Below, in pieces: positions 24,359 to 32,863 of a DNA stretch of 64,000 bases. Every line of letters starts with the position of its first letter. Position 1 is the first letter of the stretch. The notes beneath the pieces were generated by a model, which did not search any database, was not told where the DNA came from, and worked only from the letters and a program-made list of their open reading frames with translations. Position numbers and translations under genes: made by a program. The stretch covers positions 1,984,001-2,048,000 of the forward strand of contig NZ_CP092104.1 in the NCBI RefSeq assembly GCF_016918765.2, written 5' to 3'. The stretch comes from Flagellatimonas centrodinii (lineage in GTDB: Bacteria > Pseudomonadota > Gammaproteobacteria > Nevskiales > Nevskiaceae).

Positions 24359-26935
24359 ATGGCCGCTCCATCCAGCGACGCGCCTGGCGGCATGCAGGAA
24401 AAGATTCTCAAGGTCATCGAGCCGATCATTTATGGTCGGCGCATGCTCATGCTGGCGCTGTTGGCCGGCTTCACCGCGCTGTTTACCTGGTTTGCATCGG
24501 GGACGCACGTGGATGCCGGGTTCGACAAGTCGATCCCGCTCGAGCACGAGTACATGCAGGTGTACAAGCATTACGAGGCAGAGTTCGGGGGCGCCAACAC
24601 GGTGCTGGTGGCGCTGATCCAGAAGGAAGGCGACATCTATAACGAGCACTTCCTTTCCAAGCTGAAGCAAGTGACCGACGAGGTCTTTTTTCTGCCCGGG
24701 GTCGACCGCTCGCGGGTATCGTCGCTGTTCACGCCGGATGTTCGCTTCATCGAGGTTGTGGAAGGCGGCTTTCGCGGCGGTAACGTGATCCCGGCGGAGT
24801 TCCAGCCGACCGATTACTACTTTGACCTGGTGCGCTCGAACGTGGGCAAGGCCGGCATCATCGGCCGTTACACCACCAAGGACCAGCGCGGCGCCATGGT
24901 GTTCGCCGAGTTGCTGGAGACCGATCCGGTGACCGGCGAGAAGCTCGATTACCAGGAAGCGGCCCGTCAGCTGGAGGAGAAGATCCGCCAGTTCGAGGAC
25001 GACCAGGTCGACGTCCACATCCTCGGCTTCGCCAAAGTGATCGGCGACGTGACCGATGCCGCGATGGAGGTCATCACCTACTTCTTCGTCGCGCTGGGGA
25101 TGACCTTTGTCCTGCTGATTCTGTATCTCGGCAGTTTCAAGCTGTCGATCCTGCCGCTGGTGTGTGCCTTCGTGGCGGTCATCTGGGAATTCGGCCTGCT
25201 CACCCTGTCGGGATACGGGCTGGATCCCTTCGCCATTCTGGTGCCGTTCCTGATCTTGTCAGTGTCGGTTTCCCACGGGGTGCAGTACACGAGCTCCTGG
25301 GTATCGGAGCTGGCGACCGGCAAGAGCAGCTATGACGCCTCGGTGGAGACCTTTCGTCGCCTGGCGATTCCAGGGACCACGGCGCTGATTACGGATACCG
25401 CCGGCTTCCTCACCATCATGCTGATCCCGATCGACGTGATCCGCGAGATGGCCATCAATGCGTCCTACGGCATGATCGCGATCATCATCACCAACAAGGT
25501 GCTGATGCCGATCTGGCTGACCTACATGGACGTCAAGGACGTTGATGCATTCGTCAAGAAGCAGGAGGCACGCGAAGCGGTATTCAATCCGGTCTTCCGT
25601 GCGATGACGGTGGTGACGCGGCCGGTGCCGGCTGCAGTGATCATTTTGTCAGTCGCGGCTGTGTACGGCTGGGCGCTATGGAAAGGCGGCGACATGATCT
25701 ATGGGGATGCGCAGGCCGGTGTGCCCGAGCTGCGACCGGATTCCCGCTACAACCAGGACACCGAGGCGGTGGTGGAGAATTTCGCCATCGGCACCGATAT
25801 CCTCAAGGTCATTGCCGAAACCTCGAAGGATGCGTGCATCCGCTACGACGTGATGTCGCAAATCGACCGATTTGCCTGGACCATGCAGAACGTCGAGGGT
25901 GTGCAGTCCTATGTTTCGCTGCCGTGGGCTGCCAAACAGGTGACGGCCGCATTCTCGGAGGCATCGCCGAAGTACCACATCCTGCCGCGCAATCAGTACG
26001 TGATGGTGCAGGCAATCACGCCGATCCCAACCTCGTCCGGGTTGCTCAATCCCGACTGTTCGGCAATGGCGGTGTTCCTGTTCATGGCCGATCACAAGGC
26101 CACTACCATCACTCGGGCGACCGATGCGGTGAAGGCCTTCAATGCCGCGAATGCCGAGGAGTACTACGAAGAACATCCCAACGCCGATCCCGAACAGTGC
26201 GCTGGGCGCACGGTCGCCCGCCGTGCCTGGGGTGACCTGCGGCTGCAGTTGCGGCAGAAGACCGAACGGCTGCGCGGCCAGGGGTTGACCGAGACACAGA
26301 TCGACGAGCACCCGGAAGTGGTGGCGCTGCGCGCCAGTGAAGACGAGGCCGAGACGCAGTACGACGAATTCAGCGTCGACTGCCCGGTCAACTTCGCGCT
26401 GGCAACTGCCAATGTCGGTGTCATGGCGGCGACCAATGAAGTGGTCATGGAGAAAGAGAAGGAGATCGTCTACTACGTGTATGCGGTCATCATCGTCTTT
26501 CTCTGGCTGTCGTTCCGGAACGTCGCTGGCGTGTTCTCCATCCTGCTGCCGCTATACGTGGTGTCGCAGCTGATCTACGCGCTGATGGCCATCAATGGCA
26601 TCGGCATGAAGGTGGCGACCCTGCCGGTGGCAGCCCTGGCGGTCGGGATTGGTGTTGACTATGGGATCTACATCTACTCGACCATCGAGGAGTATGTGAA
26701 GAAGGGCCTCAGCCTCGCCGAGGCGTACTATGAGACGTTGCGCATGACCGGCAAGCCGGTCATGTTCACCGGCCTGGTGCTGTCGGGCTCGGTGGCGACC
26801 TGGTTGTGGTCGGGGCTGCAGTTCCAGGCAGACATGGGCATCCTGCTCACGTTCGCTTTCTTCGCCAACATGCTCGGTGCCGTCTTCGTCTGTCCGGCAC
26901 TGTGCCGATATCTGATGAAGTTGCCCAACGGCTGA
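24359..26935 (+). CDS. RND-superfamily (MMPL/SSD-like) exporter
   Basis: 858 residues, preceded by CAGGGGAGACACC. The layout is RND-like: TM1 (MLMLALLAGFTALF), a large periplasmic loop, TM2-6 (about residues 240-400), a second loop (about 440-690) with several cysteines, then TM8-12. The C-terminal half has the family GIGVDYGIYIYS motif in a membrane helix. The matching N-terminal helix reads SVSVSHGVQYTS, without the acidic residue. No adjacent membrane-fusion or TolC gene is seen. This is typical of the predicted lipid or hydrophobic-compound exporters in the MMPL/HpnN branch, not of tripartite drug pumps. The DUF1302 barrel upstream is a candidate outer-membrane partner. Confidence 0.82.
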   Translation: MAAPSSDAPGGMQEKILKVIEPIIYGRRMLMLALLAGFTALFTWFASGTHVDAGFDKSIPLEHEYMQVYKHYEAEFGGANTVLVALIQKEGDIYNEHFLSKLKQVTDEVFFLPGVDRSRVSSLFTPDVRFIEVVEGGFRGGNVIPAEFQPTDYYFDLVRSNVGKAGIIGRYTTKDQRGAMVFAELLETDPVTGEKLDYQEAARQLEEKIRQFEDDQVDVHILGFAKVIGDVTDAAMEVITYFFVALGMTFVLLILYLGSFKLSILPLVCAFVAVIWEFGLLTLSGYGLDPFAILVPFLILSVSVSHGVQYTSSWVSELATGKSSYDASVETFRRLAIPGTTALITDTAGFLTIMLIPIDVIREMAINASYGMIAIIITNKVLMPIWLTYMDVKDVDAFVKKQEAREAVFNPVFRAMTVVTRPVPAAVIILSVAAVYGWALWKGGDMIYGDAQAGVPELRPDSRYNQDTEAVVENFAIGTDILKVIAETSKDACIRYDVMSQIDRFAWTMQNVEGVQSYVSLPWAAKQVTAAFSEASPKYHILPRNQYVMVQAITPIPTSSGLLNPDCSAMAVFLFMADHKATTITRATDAVKAFNAANAEEYYEEHPNADPEQCAGRTVARRAWGDLRLQLRQKTERLRGQGLTETQIDEHPEVVALRASEDEAETQYDEFSVDCPVNFALATANVGVMAATNEVVMEKEKEIVYYVYAVIIVFLWLSFRNVAGVFSILLPLYVVSQLIYALMAINGIGMKVATLPVAALAVGIGVDYGIYIYSTIEEYVKKGLSLAEAYYETLRMTGKPVMFTGLVLSGSVATWLWSGLQFQADMGILLTFAFFANMLGAVFVCPALCRYLMKLPNG

Positions 26936-26952
26936 CCCTCAGTCGGCCCACG

Positions 26953-26982
26953 AACCCCGCCCGTCACGGCGGGGTTTTTTTT
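26953..26982 (+). terminator. Rho-independent terminator after the RND gene
   Basis: AACCCCGCC (26953-26961) pairs with GGCGGGGTT (26968-26976) around a 6-base loop and runs into eight T residues (26975-26982). It ends the DUF1302-BNR-RND transcript 18 bases past the stop. Confidence 0.92.
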
Positions 26983-26995
26983 GTCGTCGGTACAG

Positions 26996-27024
26996 TTGTC
27001 AGCGGTGGGTGGAGAGGGTAAAAC
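26996..27024 (+). promoter_or_regulatory. Candidate sigma70 promoter for the first GGDEF gene
   Basis: TTGTCA (26996-27001, five of six to the -35 consensus) and TAAAAC (27019-27024, four of six to the -10 consensus) are separated by exactly 17 bases. They sit just after the RND terminator and 12 bases before the GGDEF start codon. Confidence 0.45.
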
Positions 27025-27036
27025 AACTGAGGAACA

Positions 27037-28323
27037 ATGCCTCGCGCAGGCTTTCAGGCCGCGACAGAGGCAGTCTGGATTCACGGGGACCGCGCGATCA
27101 TGGAAAGAGCCGCCGATATCGGAGAGGCCGCTGAGCGGCGGTTCGCGCCTGCCGAGGCCGAGCGTTATTCGCCGCAGCTGCTTCGGGATCTGGCGCGCGC
27201 CAGCGAGCAACGACGCCCTGATCTGCGGTTTCCCGAACCGGCCGAACAGCATTTCCGGGCGCATCTTCGACGCGACTCCCGCGGTGCCCGACTGACCCTG
27301 TGTCTGTTGATGGCAGCCCTATGTCTGCTCACCGGCCGTCTTGATGTCGACGAGCAACTGGTCGATCTACTTCGGCTCGGCGGACCGGTTCGTCTGGTCG
27401 GACTGGGGGTGTTGCTGCCGTTTTGGCTGGTTGCGGTGCTGGTGCTGTGGCGGTGGCCGGATCGGGCCCTGGGGGCGCGGCTGATTTGGTTGGCGGCGTT
27501 GTCGCAGGCGGTGGCCTTGCAGGTGCTGGGCGACCACGGCTTCCTGACTGCGGCGGTACCCCCGGTGGTGCTGGCAGTGCTGAGCATGATGGCGGTGCTG
27601 GTGTTGGGGCGCTTCCGGCTACCGGATGCATTCGGCCTGATCGCTGCGTACTTTCTCGTGATGACCTTCGTCAATGGTGTCCTTGGCGACGGTCCTCGGT
27701 ATGCCACCCGGCACTGGTTGCTGGAGGGCCTTGGGCTCTCCATCCTGCTACTGGGCGGCCTCTGGAACGAGATGAGCAACCGCCGTGCCTGGGCCGCGCA
27801 GGTGCTGCTGCATGCAGCAGCAGCGACCGATTTCCTGACCGGCATGTTCAACCGTCGGGCGTTCGAACAGTACTACCAGCGGATCAGCCTGCAGGCGCAA
27901 CGGCAGGGGTGTCCCCTGGTGCTGGCCCTGATCGATGTGGATCACTTCAAGGGCTACAACGACCACCACGGGCACCCGGCTGGTGATCGAGCGCTCACCG
28001 AGCTGGGCGTGATGTTGCGCGATTTCTCCCGACGATCGCTGGATACGGCGGCACGCGTGGGTGGCGAGGAGTTCTCGCTGGTCCTGTTTGATTGCCAGTT
28101 ACCGGGAGCCCTCGAGCGGCTGGAGCGTCTTCGTCGCAAGGTCGAAGCGCTGGCGCTGCCCCATCCTGATACCGAGTCGGGGGTATTGACCATCAGCATG
28201 GGGGTGGTCCAGGTCGGCGGTGAGGTGCCGCTGGAATCCGCCTACGCCATGGCAGACGAGCAGCTCTATCGCGCCAAGCATCTGGGGCGCAACCGGGTGG
28301 TTGCGGCCGATACGGACGCCTGA
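27037..28323 (+). CDS. Membrane diguanylate cyclase (GGEEF, intact)
   Basis: 428 residues from the ATG preceded by TGAGGAACA; the ATG at 27100 has no such site. A soluble 80-residue N-terminus is followed by five or six membrane helices (about 85-242) and a C-terminal GGDEF domain. The active-site motif is GGEEF (342-346), and the metal-binding IDVDHFKGYND and substrate residues GHPAGD are intact. The inhibitory I-site RSLD (333-336) lies five residues before GGEEF. It should make cyclic-di-GMP and be product-inhibited. The membrane part is not a known sensor family that I can name. The next gene is its degenerate paralogue. Confidence 0.88.
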   Translation: MPRAGFQAATEAVWIHGDRAIMERAADIGEAAERRFAPAEAERYSPQLLRDLARASEQRRPDLRFPEPAEQHFRAHLRRDSRGARLTLCLLMAALCLLTGRLDVDEQLVDLLRLGGPVRLVGLGVLLPFWLVAVLVLWRWPDRALGARLIWLAALSQAVALQVLGDHGFLTAAVPPVVLAVLSMMAVLVLGRFRLPDAFGLIAAYFLVMTFVNGVLGDGPRYATRHWLLEGLGLSILLLGGLWNEMSNRRAWAAQVLLHAAAATDFLTGMFNRRAFEQYYQRISLQAQRQGCPLVLALIDVDHFKGYNDHHGHPAGDRALTELGVMLRDFSRRSLDTAARVGGEEFSLVLFDCQLPGALERLERLRRKVEALALPHPDTESGVLTISMGVVQVGGEVPLESAYAMADEQLYRAKHLGRNRVVAADTDA

Positions 28324-28345
28324 CGAGGGCGGGGCCAGGCTCTGT

Positions 28346-28373
28346 GGTGTGCGCTGATCCAGCGCAGGCCACC
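28346..28373 (+). terminator. Hairpin between the two GGDEF paralogues
   Basis: TGCGCTG (28350-28356) and CAGCGCA (28360-28366) form a 7-bp stem with a 3-base loop. Outer GGTG (28346-28349) and CACC (28370-28373) can extend it across a bulge. No U-run follows. It lies in the 164-base gap between the GGDEF genes and may attenuate or stabilise. Nothing else was recognised in this gap apart from a GGGGAT ribosome-binding site before the second gene. Confidence 0.35.
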
Positions 28374-28487
28374 GTTCGGCGGCTGGGGGCTGGTGGCCGA
28401 CCGGGTTCGTGCCTTTAATGCCGATGTCGACCACCGTCATCGTAGCGGGCTCGACGGGGTGTCGCCGGGGCTGGATGGGGATGTGTC

Positions 28488-29729
28488 GTGTCTGACGTCG
28501 TCACGCTGGATGCTGAAGTGCTCGGTCGCCATCGGGTCGCGGCCAATGATGCGTACCCGGCCGACACCGTTCGCGAACTGGCCAAGGCCAGTGTGGCGAC
28601 CCGACCGCCATTCCGATTCCCTGACGCTGCCGAGGCAGACTATCAGTTGCACGCTCGTCAACAGGCGCGCGGTGCGAGGGTCACCCTGTCGTTGTTGGTC
28701 ATCATGCTCTGCCTGCTGGTCCCCGCCATGGTCGCCGAGAGCGCCGTCGGGCCGCTGGCCGCTGCGGCCATCGCATCGGTTGCGCACGTGCTGCTGCTGC
28801 CCGCCTGGGGCCTGGCACTGGCATTGGTCCTGTGGCGACCGCGTCGCCCCTGGGGCGCGATTGCCGTGTGGGTGGCCGCGCTGCTGCTCATCGGTGGCCT
28901 GCAGTGGTGGGCCTATCGAACCACCGCCGCGCCGACAGTACTGGTCAGTCTGGTGGCGCTGTGTACCGTGATGGTGCTCGGGCGGTTCCGCGGGCGCTAC
29001 GCGCTGGGGCTGATCATCGCCTACGGTGGCATGCGGGCGATCGGCGAATGGAGCGGCTACACCCCCCACCAAACCACAGCGATGCAGGCGGTCATGGAGT
29101 TCCTGTCGCTCGGCGTGATTCTGGTCGGCGGCTTCTGGACCGACTTGGCTGGGCGACGTGCCTGGGCTGCACAGGTGGTGTTGCGCGCGTCCGCGGCCAA
29201 CGATCTGCTCACCGGCCTTCTCAATGCACGGGCCTTCGACAGCTACTATCGACGACTGGCACAGCATGCACAGCGTCTGGGCCAGCGGCAGGTCATTGCG
29301 CTGGTCGAGATCGATCATTTCCGTGCTTATCAGACACGAGAAGGTCGGCTGGCCACCGATGAGGCCATCAATGTTGTCGGTCGCGTGGTCCGTGATTTCG
29401 CGCGTCGTGCACTTGACGTCGCCGGGCGCCTGGATGAGGCGACCTTCGTTCTGGTACTACAGGACTGTTCGGCCGCCGATGCCGAACTGCGACTGGAAGC
29501 GCTGCGGGTGCAGGTCGAGTCGCTTGAGCGCCGGCATCCGGTGGCGCCCACCGGGCTGATGACGGTCAGCATCGGTGCGGTCGAACTGGGCGGAGACGTG
29601 CCGGTGGACGATGCCCTGAGCCTGGCTGACCAACAACTCCGACGCGCGCAGCGGCAGGGGCGCAACCGGGTGCGACTGGGGCTTGACTTGCCGGCCACCG
29701 AACCCGGCCAGCAGGGACGTCCAGCGTAG
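28488..29729 (+). CDS. Degenerate GGDEF paralogue, likely cyclic-di-GMP receptor or regulator
   Basis: 413 residues from a GTG start (no in-frame ATG until the first membrane helix). It aligns with the preceding gene over its whole length, for example FPDAAEADYQLHARQQARGAR against FPEPAEQHFRAHLRRDSRGAR, and has the same helices. The catalytic domain is broken: GGEEF has become DEATF (316-320), IDVD has become VEID, YND has become YQT, and GHPAGD has become GRLATD. The RxxD I-site remains as RALD (307-310). It therefore cannot be expected to make cyclic-di-GMP, but it may bind it or pair with its paralogue. The open frame is long and shows no stop or frameshift, so it is not a simple pseudogene. 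Confidence 0.8.
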   Translation: MSDVVTLDAEVLGRHRVAANDAYPADTVRELAKASVATRPPFRFPDAAEADYQLHARQQARGARVTLSLLVIMLCLLVPAMVAESAVGPLAAAAIASVAHVLLLPAWGLALALVLWRPRRPWGAIAVWVAALLLIGGLQWWAYRTTAAPTVLVSLVALCTVMVLGRFRGRYALGLIIAYGGMRAIGEWSGYTPHQTTAMQAVMEFLSLGVILVGGFWTDLAGRRAWAAQVVLRASAANDLLTGLLNARAFDSYYRRLAQHAQRLGQRQVIALVEIDHFRAYQTREGRLATDEAINVVGRVVRDFARRALDVAGRLDEATFVLVLQDCSAADAELRLEALRVQVESLERRHPVAPTGLMTVSIGAVELGGDVPVDDALSLADQQLRRAQRQGRNRVRLGLDLPATEPGQQGRPA

Positions 29730-29761
29730 GGGCCCTCGCGACGGCGACGCTGCGGTGATGA

Positions 29762-30601
29762 TCAACCGGGCGTTTGCGCCGGCGGACAGGGCTGCTGGGT
29801 GATGACGCCGGTATTGAGCTCCATGGCGGTCAATGCGCCGCCCCAGACACATCCACTGTCGAGCCCGTAGACCTGCGCTTGGGGCCATGCCAGTCGGCCC
29901 AAGGTCGACCAGTGACCGAAGACGATGCGGGTTCCCGCCCAGGCGCGCTGTGGCCACAGGAACCACGGAATCGAACTTGGGTCTGCAGCGTCCGGGGGGC
30001 CCTTGTGCCGGAGGTTCAGGCGGCCATCGGCGTGCAGCATGCGCATTCGGGTCAGGGTGTTGATGACGAAGCGCCAGCGCTCGATGTCGGCCAGCGCCGG
30101 ATGCCAGTGGTCGGGATCGTCGCCATACAGCTGGTCCAGCAGGCGGCCATGGTCCGGGCCACGGAGTACAGCCTCGACCTCTGCAGCCAGCGCCCGTGCC
30201 TGCTGCGCGGTCCATTGCGGCGCGAGACCGGCGTGCACCAGCAGGGTGTCGCTCGGGGCGTGCCAGTGGCAGAGCGGCCGGTGGCGTAGCCAGTGCAGCA
30301 GGAGGTCGCGGTCGTCAGCGGCCAGAAGGTCGTCGAGGGTGTCCTTGCGGTTCAGGCGCCCGTTGCGGGCCGCTGCCAGCAGGTGCAGGTCATGGTTGCC
30401 GAGCAGGCAGGTGGCGGCGTCGCCGAGACCGCGGGCGAACCGCAGCACGCCGAGGGAATCGGGTCCGCGATTGACCAGATCGCCGACCAGGATGAGGTGG
30501 TCATGGGCGGGATCGAAGCAAAGGTCTTCGAGCAGCCGTTGCAGCGGTGTCAGGCAACCCTGTACATCGCCGACCGCGAAGCAGCGTTCGGGAGGGTGCA
30601 T
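29762..30601 (-). CDS. apaH: Symmetrical bis(5'-nucleosyl)-tetraphosphatase ApaH
   Basis: 279 residues from MHPPERCFAVGDVQGC. The metallophosphatase motifs are complete: GDVQGC, GDLVNRGPDS, GNHDLHL, and FGHWSTLG with YGLDSGCVWGG near the C-terminus. It hydrolyses diadenosine tetraphosphate to two ADP and can remove Np4-type RNA caps. The frame extends upstream, but the homology and GDVQG spacing fix this start. In many gammaproteobacteria apaH is last in lptD-surA-pdxA-rsmA-apaG-apaH. Here it has the same orientation but lies about 30 kb from rsmA, with no apaG. Confidence 0.94.
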   Translation of the reverse strand: MHPPERCFAVGDVQGCLTPLQRLLEDLCFDPAHDHLILVGDLVNRGPDSLGVLRFARGLGDAATCLLGNHDLHLLAAARNGRLNRKDTLDDLLAADDRDLLLHWLRHRPLCHWHAPSDTLLVHAGLAPQWTAQQARALAAEVEAVLRGPDHGRLLDQLYGDDPDHWHPALADIERWRFVINTLTRMRMLHADGRLNLRHKGPPDAADPSSIPWFLWPQRAWAGTRIVFGHWSTLGRLAWPQAQVYGLDSGCVWGGALTAMELNTGVITQQPCPPAQTPG

Positions 30602-30672
30602 GGGAGGAATCCTGCTAATGTAAGAAAATGCTGATGCGGGATGAACGGTAGTAAATGGCCCGTCCACCTGCT

Positions 30673-30701
30673 TTGACGCTGAAGCCAACCAGAATCAAGA
30701 T
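30673..30701 (+). promoter_or_regulatory. flp: Candidate sigma70 promoter for the tad/flp operon
   Basis: TTGACG (30673-30678, five of six to the -35 consensus) is followed after 17 bases by CAAGAT (30696-30701, three of six to the -10 consensus) in the 147-base gap between apaH and flp. It would give a leader of about 40 bases containing a short CCGCC/GGCGG hairpin. The -10 is weak, so an activator may be needed. Confidence 0.35.
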
Positions 30702-30748
30702 CATCCCACATGATTGACACCCGCCACAGGGGCGGATCGGAGAACAGC

Positions 30749-30952
30749 ATGCTGACGTACATCAAAGAGTTTCTGAAGGATGAAGAAGGCGCGAGCGCAG
30801 TCGAGTACGGCTTGATCATCGGACTGATCGCGGTTGCACTGATCATCGTCCTGGGTCTGCTGGGCGACGGTCTGAATACCTTGTTCGGCGCTGCCTCGGA
30901 TGAAGTCGAGGGCGCGGCAGAAGGGACCGGCGGCGGCGCGACGACCGGCTGA
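30749..30952 (+). CDS. flp: Flp-type major pilin
   Basis: 67 residues from the ATG preceded by GGAGAAC; an earlier in-frame ATG would add 13 unlikely residues. The class IVb prepilin signature is clear: a short charged leader, the processing Gly in DEEGASAVEYG (cleavage after G with Glu at +5 and Tyr at +6), then the hydrophobic helix LIIGLIAVALIIVLGLLG and a small Gly/Thr-rich tail. After cleavage by the prepilin peptidase encoded next it would polymerise into the Flp pilus. First gene of the tad operon. Confidence 0.95.
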   Translation: MLTYIKEFLKDEEGASAVEYGLIIGLIAVALIIVLGLLGDGLNTLFGAASDEVEGAAEGTGGGATTG

Positions 30953-30996
30953 TCCGGGGGCGTCGGGTGGGTCCATGACGCACAGGAGGCTTGATC

Positions 30997-31431
30997 GTGG
31001 TGGTGCCTGGGTTGATTGCCGCATGGGCAGTGTCGGTGGCGTTCTATGATTGGCGACAGCAGCGTGTCCCCAACCTGTTGCTGTTGCCGGTGCTGGTCTG
31101 CGCCGTTCTTGCGGTGACAATCAATCGACAGTCGTTGCTGGGCGCCGGGGTGATGGAGGCCTTGCTGGGCATGGTGGTCGCCGCAGGGCCGTGGATGCTC
31201 GGCTACAGCCTGCGCCAGGTGGGCGCCGGTGACGTCAAGTTCGCCGCGATCCTCGGCCTGATCGTCGGCTTGCCGGTGGCGGCCACCGCGACCTTGATGA
31301 CAGCGGTCATCGCCGGTGTCATCAGCCTGCAACTGCGAAAAATGGGCGGGCGAGGGCTGCGTTGGCCGCTGGCACCGGCGCTGGTTGTCGGGTTTGTAGG
31401 CGCCTACGGACTTCATCACGGATGGTTATGA
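30997..31431 (+). CDS. tadV: Prepilin peptidase TadV/CpaA
   Basis: 144 residues if started at GTG 30997, which lies 7 bases after an AGGAGG at 30984-30989. The TTG at 30991 is too close to that site. Membrane helices alternate with the A24-peptidase motifs: the first catalytic Asp in FYDWRQQRVPN and the second in GAGDVKFAAILG (the GxGD of aspartic prepilin peptidases). It cleaves the Flp prepilin at the inner membrane. It lacks the N-methylation domain of PilD, as expected for the Tad type. Its stop is one base from the next start. Confidence 0.9.
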   Translation: MVVPGLIAAWAVSVAFYDWRQQRVPNLLLLPVLVCAVLAVTINRQSLLGAGVMEALLGMVVAAGPWMLGYSLRQVGAGDVKFAAILGLIVGLPVAATATLMTAVIAGVISLQLRKMGGRGLRWPLAPALVVGFVGAYGLHHGWL

Positions 31432-31432
31432 C

Positions 31433-31915
31433 ATGACGATGCGAAGCACGCGGAAACAGCTGGGGGCGGTGGCGGTGGAATTCGCCTTCGTCTTTCCCCT
31501 GCTGTTTCTGCTGATGTACGGCATCGTCGTCTACAGCTACGTGTTCGTGCTCAACAGTGCCCTCAACTTCGCTGCGCAGGAATCGGCTGAAGCCGCGGTC
31601 CGCGTGGACCCGTCTGCCGCCAATGCCGATGTCCTGCGGACCACCCAAGCCCGTCAGACTGCCGCGTCGGTACTGAACTGGTTGCCGGTACACCAACGAG
31701 ATCGCGTGGTCGGTACCGGCGGGTCCGCGGTGCAGGTACAGTTCTGTCCGGAGAGTGCCAATGCCAGTTGCCCGCCGGACGGGGGTGGCATCATCGTCAC
31801 ACTGACGATGCCGATCGCGGACCCCCCCCTGTTTCCGCGAATCACGTTACCGTTGATCGGCAACGTGCCGCCGTTGCCACAATCGCTTCGCGCCCAGGCA
31901 GTGGCGCGGCTATAA
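31433..31915 (+). CDS. tadE: TadE-like pseudopilin
   Basis: 160 residues. An N-terminal basic stretch is followed by the TadE signature GAVAVEFAFVFPLLFLLMYG, a membrane helix with a prepilin-like Glu, then FVLNSALNFAAQESAEAAVR and a periplasmic domain with one CPESANASC pair that may be disulfide-bonded. TadE and TadF are minor pseudopilins processed by TadV. Only this one is present between tadV and cpaB, with no separate tadF. The ATG at 31439 is an alternative start. Confidence 0.8.
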   Translation: MTMRSTRKQLGAVAVEFAFVFPLLFLLMYGIVVYSYVFVLNSALNFAAQESAEAAVRVDPSAANADVLRTTQARQTAASVLNWLPVHQRDRVVGTGGSAVQVQFCPESANASCPPDGGGIIVTLTMPIADPPLFPRITLPLIGNVPPLPQSLRAQAVARL

Positions 31916-31935
31916 AAGAGGGTGGGAGGAACGCA

Positions 31936-32856
31936 ATGAACAGCAGCACCGGAATGAAGGTTGCCGCGGCGGTGATGGCGGTGGTGGCGGTGGGGCTTGG
32001 GGTGCTGGTCGCCAACAGCTATCGACAGAGCACGGCCGAGGCAGAAGCTGCCCGCGCGGAAGCGAGCGCCCAACAGGCGCAGGTTCCCCAGACGCTGGCG
32101 GTGGTGGCGGTGAAGCCGCTGGCGGCCTATCAGGCGATCCCGCGAGAGGCGGTGTCGCTGGTTCCGGTGTCGGTCGCACCGACCCGCTACTTCACCAATC
32201 TCGATGAAGTCGTCGGTCGGATTCCGCTGGTTGACGTTGACGCCGGGGCGCCTGTCACGCCGCGCTATTTCAGCGAGGGCAATGCGCTGGCACGGATCAT
32301 TCCGGAAGGTCATCAGGCCATCTCGATGGAGGTCAACGACGTCATTTCGGTCGGCGGGTTCGTGCGGCCGGGCGATATCGTCGACCTGTTGCTCTACTTG
32401 CGTGGAGGCGTCGGCGTCGATGCGGCACAGTCGCGCATCCTGTTGAAGCAGGTTCGTGTCCTGGCTTATGAGGACCGGATTATCGACCGGCCCGAAGGTC
32501 TGACCGATGCCGCCGAGGGCTCGGCCGACGCCCGCCGGCGCGTTCGCACCGCGGTGTTGGCGGTCCCCGAGCGAGACACCACGCGTGTCATGCTGGGGAT
32601 GAGCCTGGGAGAACTGCGGTTGTCGTTGCATGGTCAGCGCGCCGCCAGCGGTGAAGTCACCCCCACAGCTGAGACCGGTCTCCCGCTGACGGCGGCCGCC
32701 GTTGCCGATATCCGCGACCGCGAGGTGCCGGACCAGGTCATCTCGATTGCAGAACTGGCGCGCATCAAGCCGCCGCCCGCCGTCGCCAAGGCGCGACCTT
32801 CGCGGCCTTCGGTCGAAATCATTCGGGGTGCCGAAATCACCCGAGTCACCCCCTGA
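31936..32856 (+). CDS. cpaB: Flp pilus assembly protein CpaB/RcpC
   Basis: 306 residues after a GGGAGGAACGCA ribosome-binding site. The N-terminal membrane anchor (AAAVMAVVAVGLGVLVANSY) precedes the SAF domain (VVAVKPLAAYQAIPREAVSLVPV), then the conserved AISMEVNDVISVGGFVRPGD segment and VDLLLYLRGG. CpaB links the secretin to the inner-membrane machine in the periplasm. It is followed after 7 bases by the secretin gene, the usual order. Confidence 0.93.
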   Translation: MNSSTGMKVAAAVMAVVAVGLGVLVANSYRQSTAEAEAARAEASAQQAQVPQTLAVVAVKPLAAYQAIPREAVSLVPVSVAPTRYFTNLDEVVGRIPLVDVDAGAPVTPRYFSEGNALARIIPEGHQAISMEVNDVISVGGFVRPGDIVDLLLYLRGGVGVDAAQSRILLKQVRVLAYEDRIIDRPEGLTDAAEGSADARRRVRTAVLAVPERDTTRVMLGMSLGELRLSLHGQRAASGEVTPTAETGLPLTAAAVADIRDREVPDQVISIAELARIKPPPAVAKARPSRPSVEIIRGAEITRVTP

Positions 32857-32863
32857 GGTCATC

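Noticed and set aside
28488-29729. Treating the second GGDEF gene as a pseudogene
   Set aside because: The frame is intact over its full length, the membrane part is well preserved and the I-site is kept, which argues for a functional degenerate-domain protein.
30656-30672. A sigma54-like TGG...TGC element upstream of flp, attractive because PilR is nearby
   Set aside because: The GG (30657-30658) and GC (30670-30671) are separated by 11 bases instead of the strict 10, and the surrounding bases match poorly.
30714-30719. A perfect TTGACA upstream of flp
   Set aside because: No acceptable -10 lies 16-18 bases downstream; the TTGACG/CAAGAT pair slightly upstream is the better, still weak, candidate.
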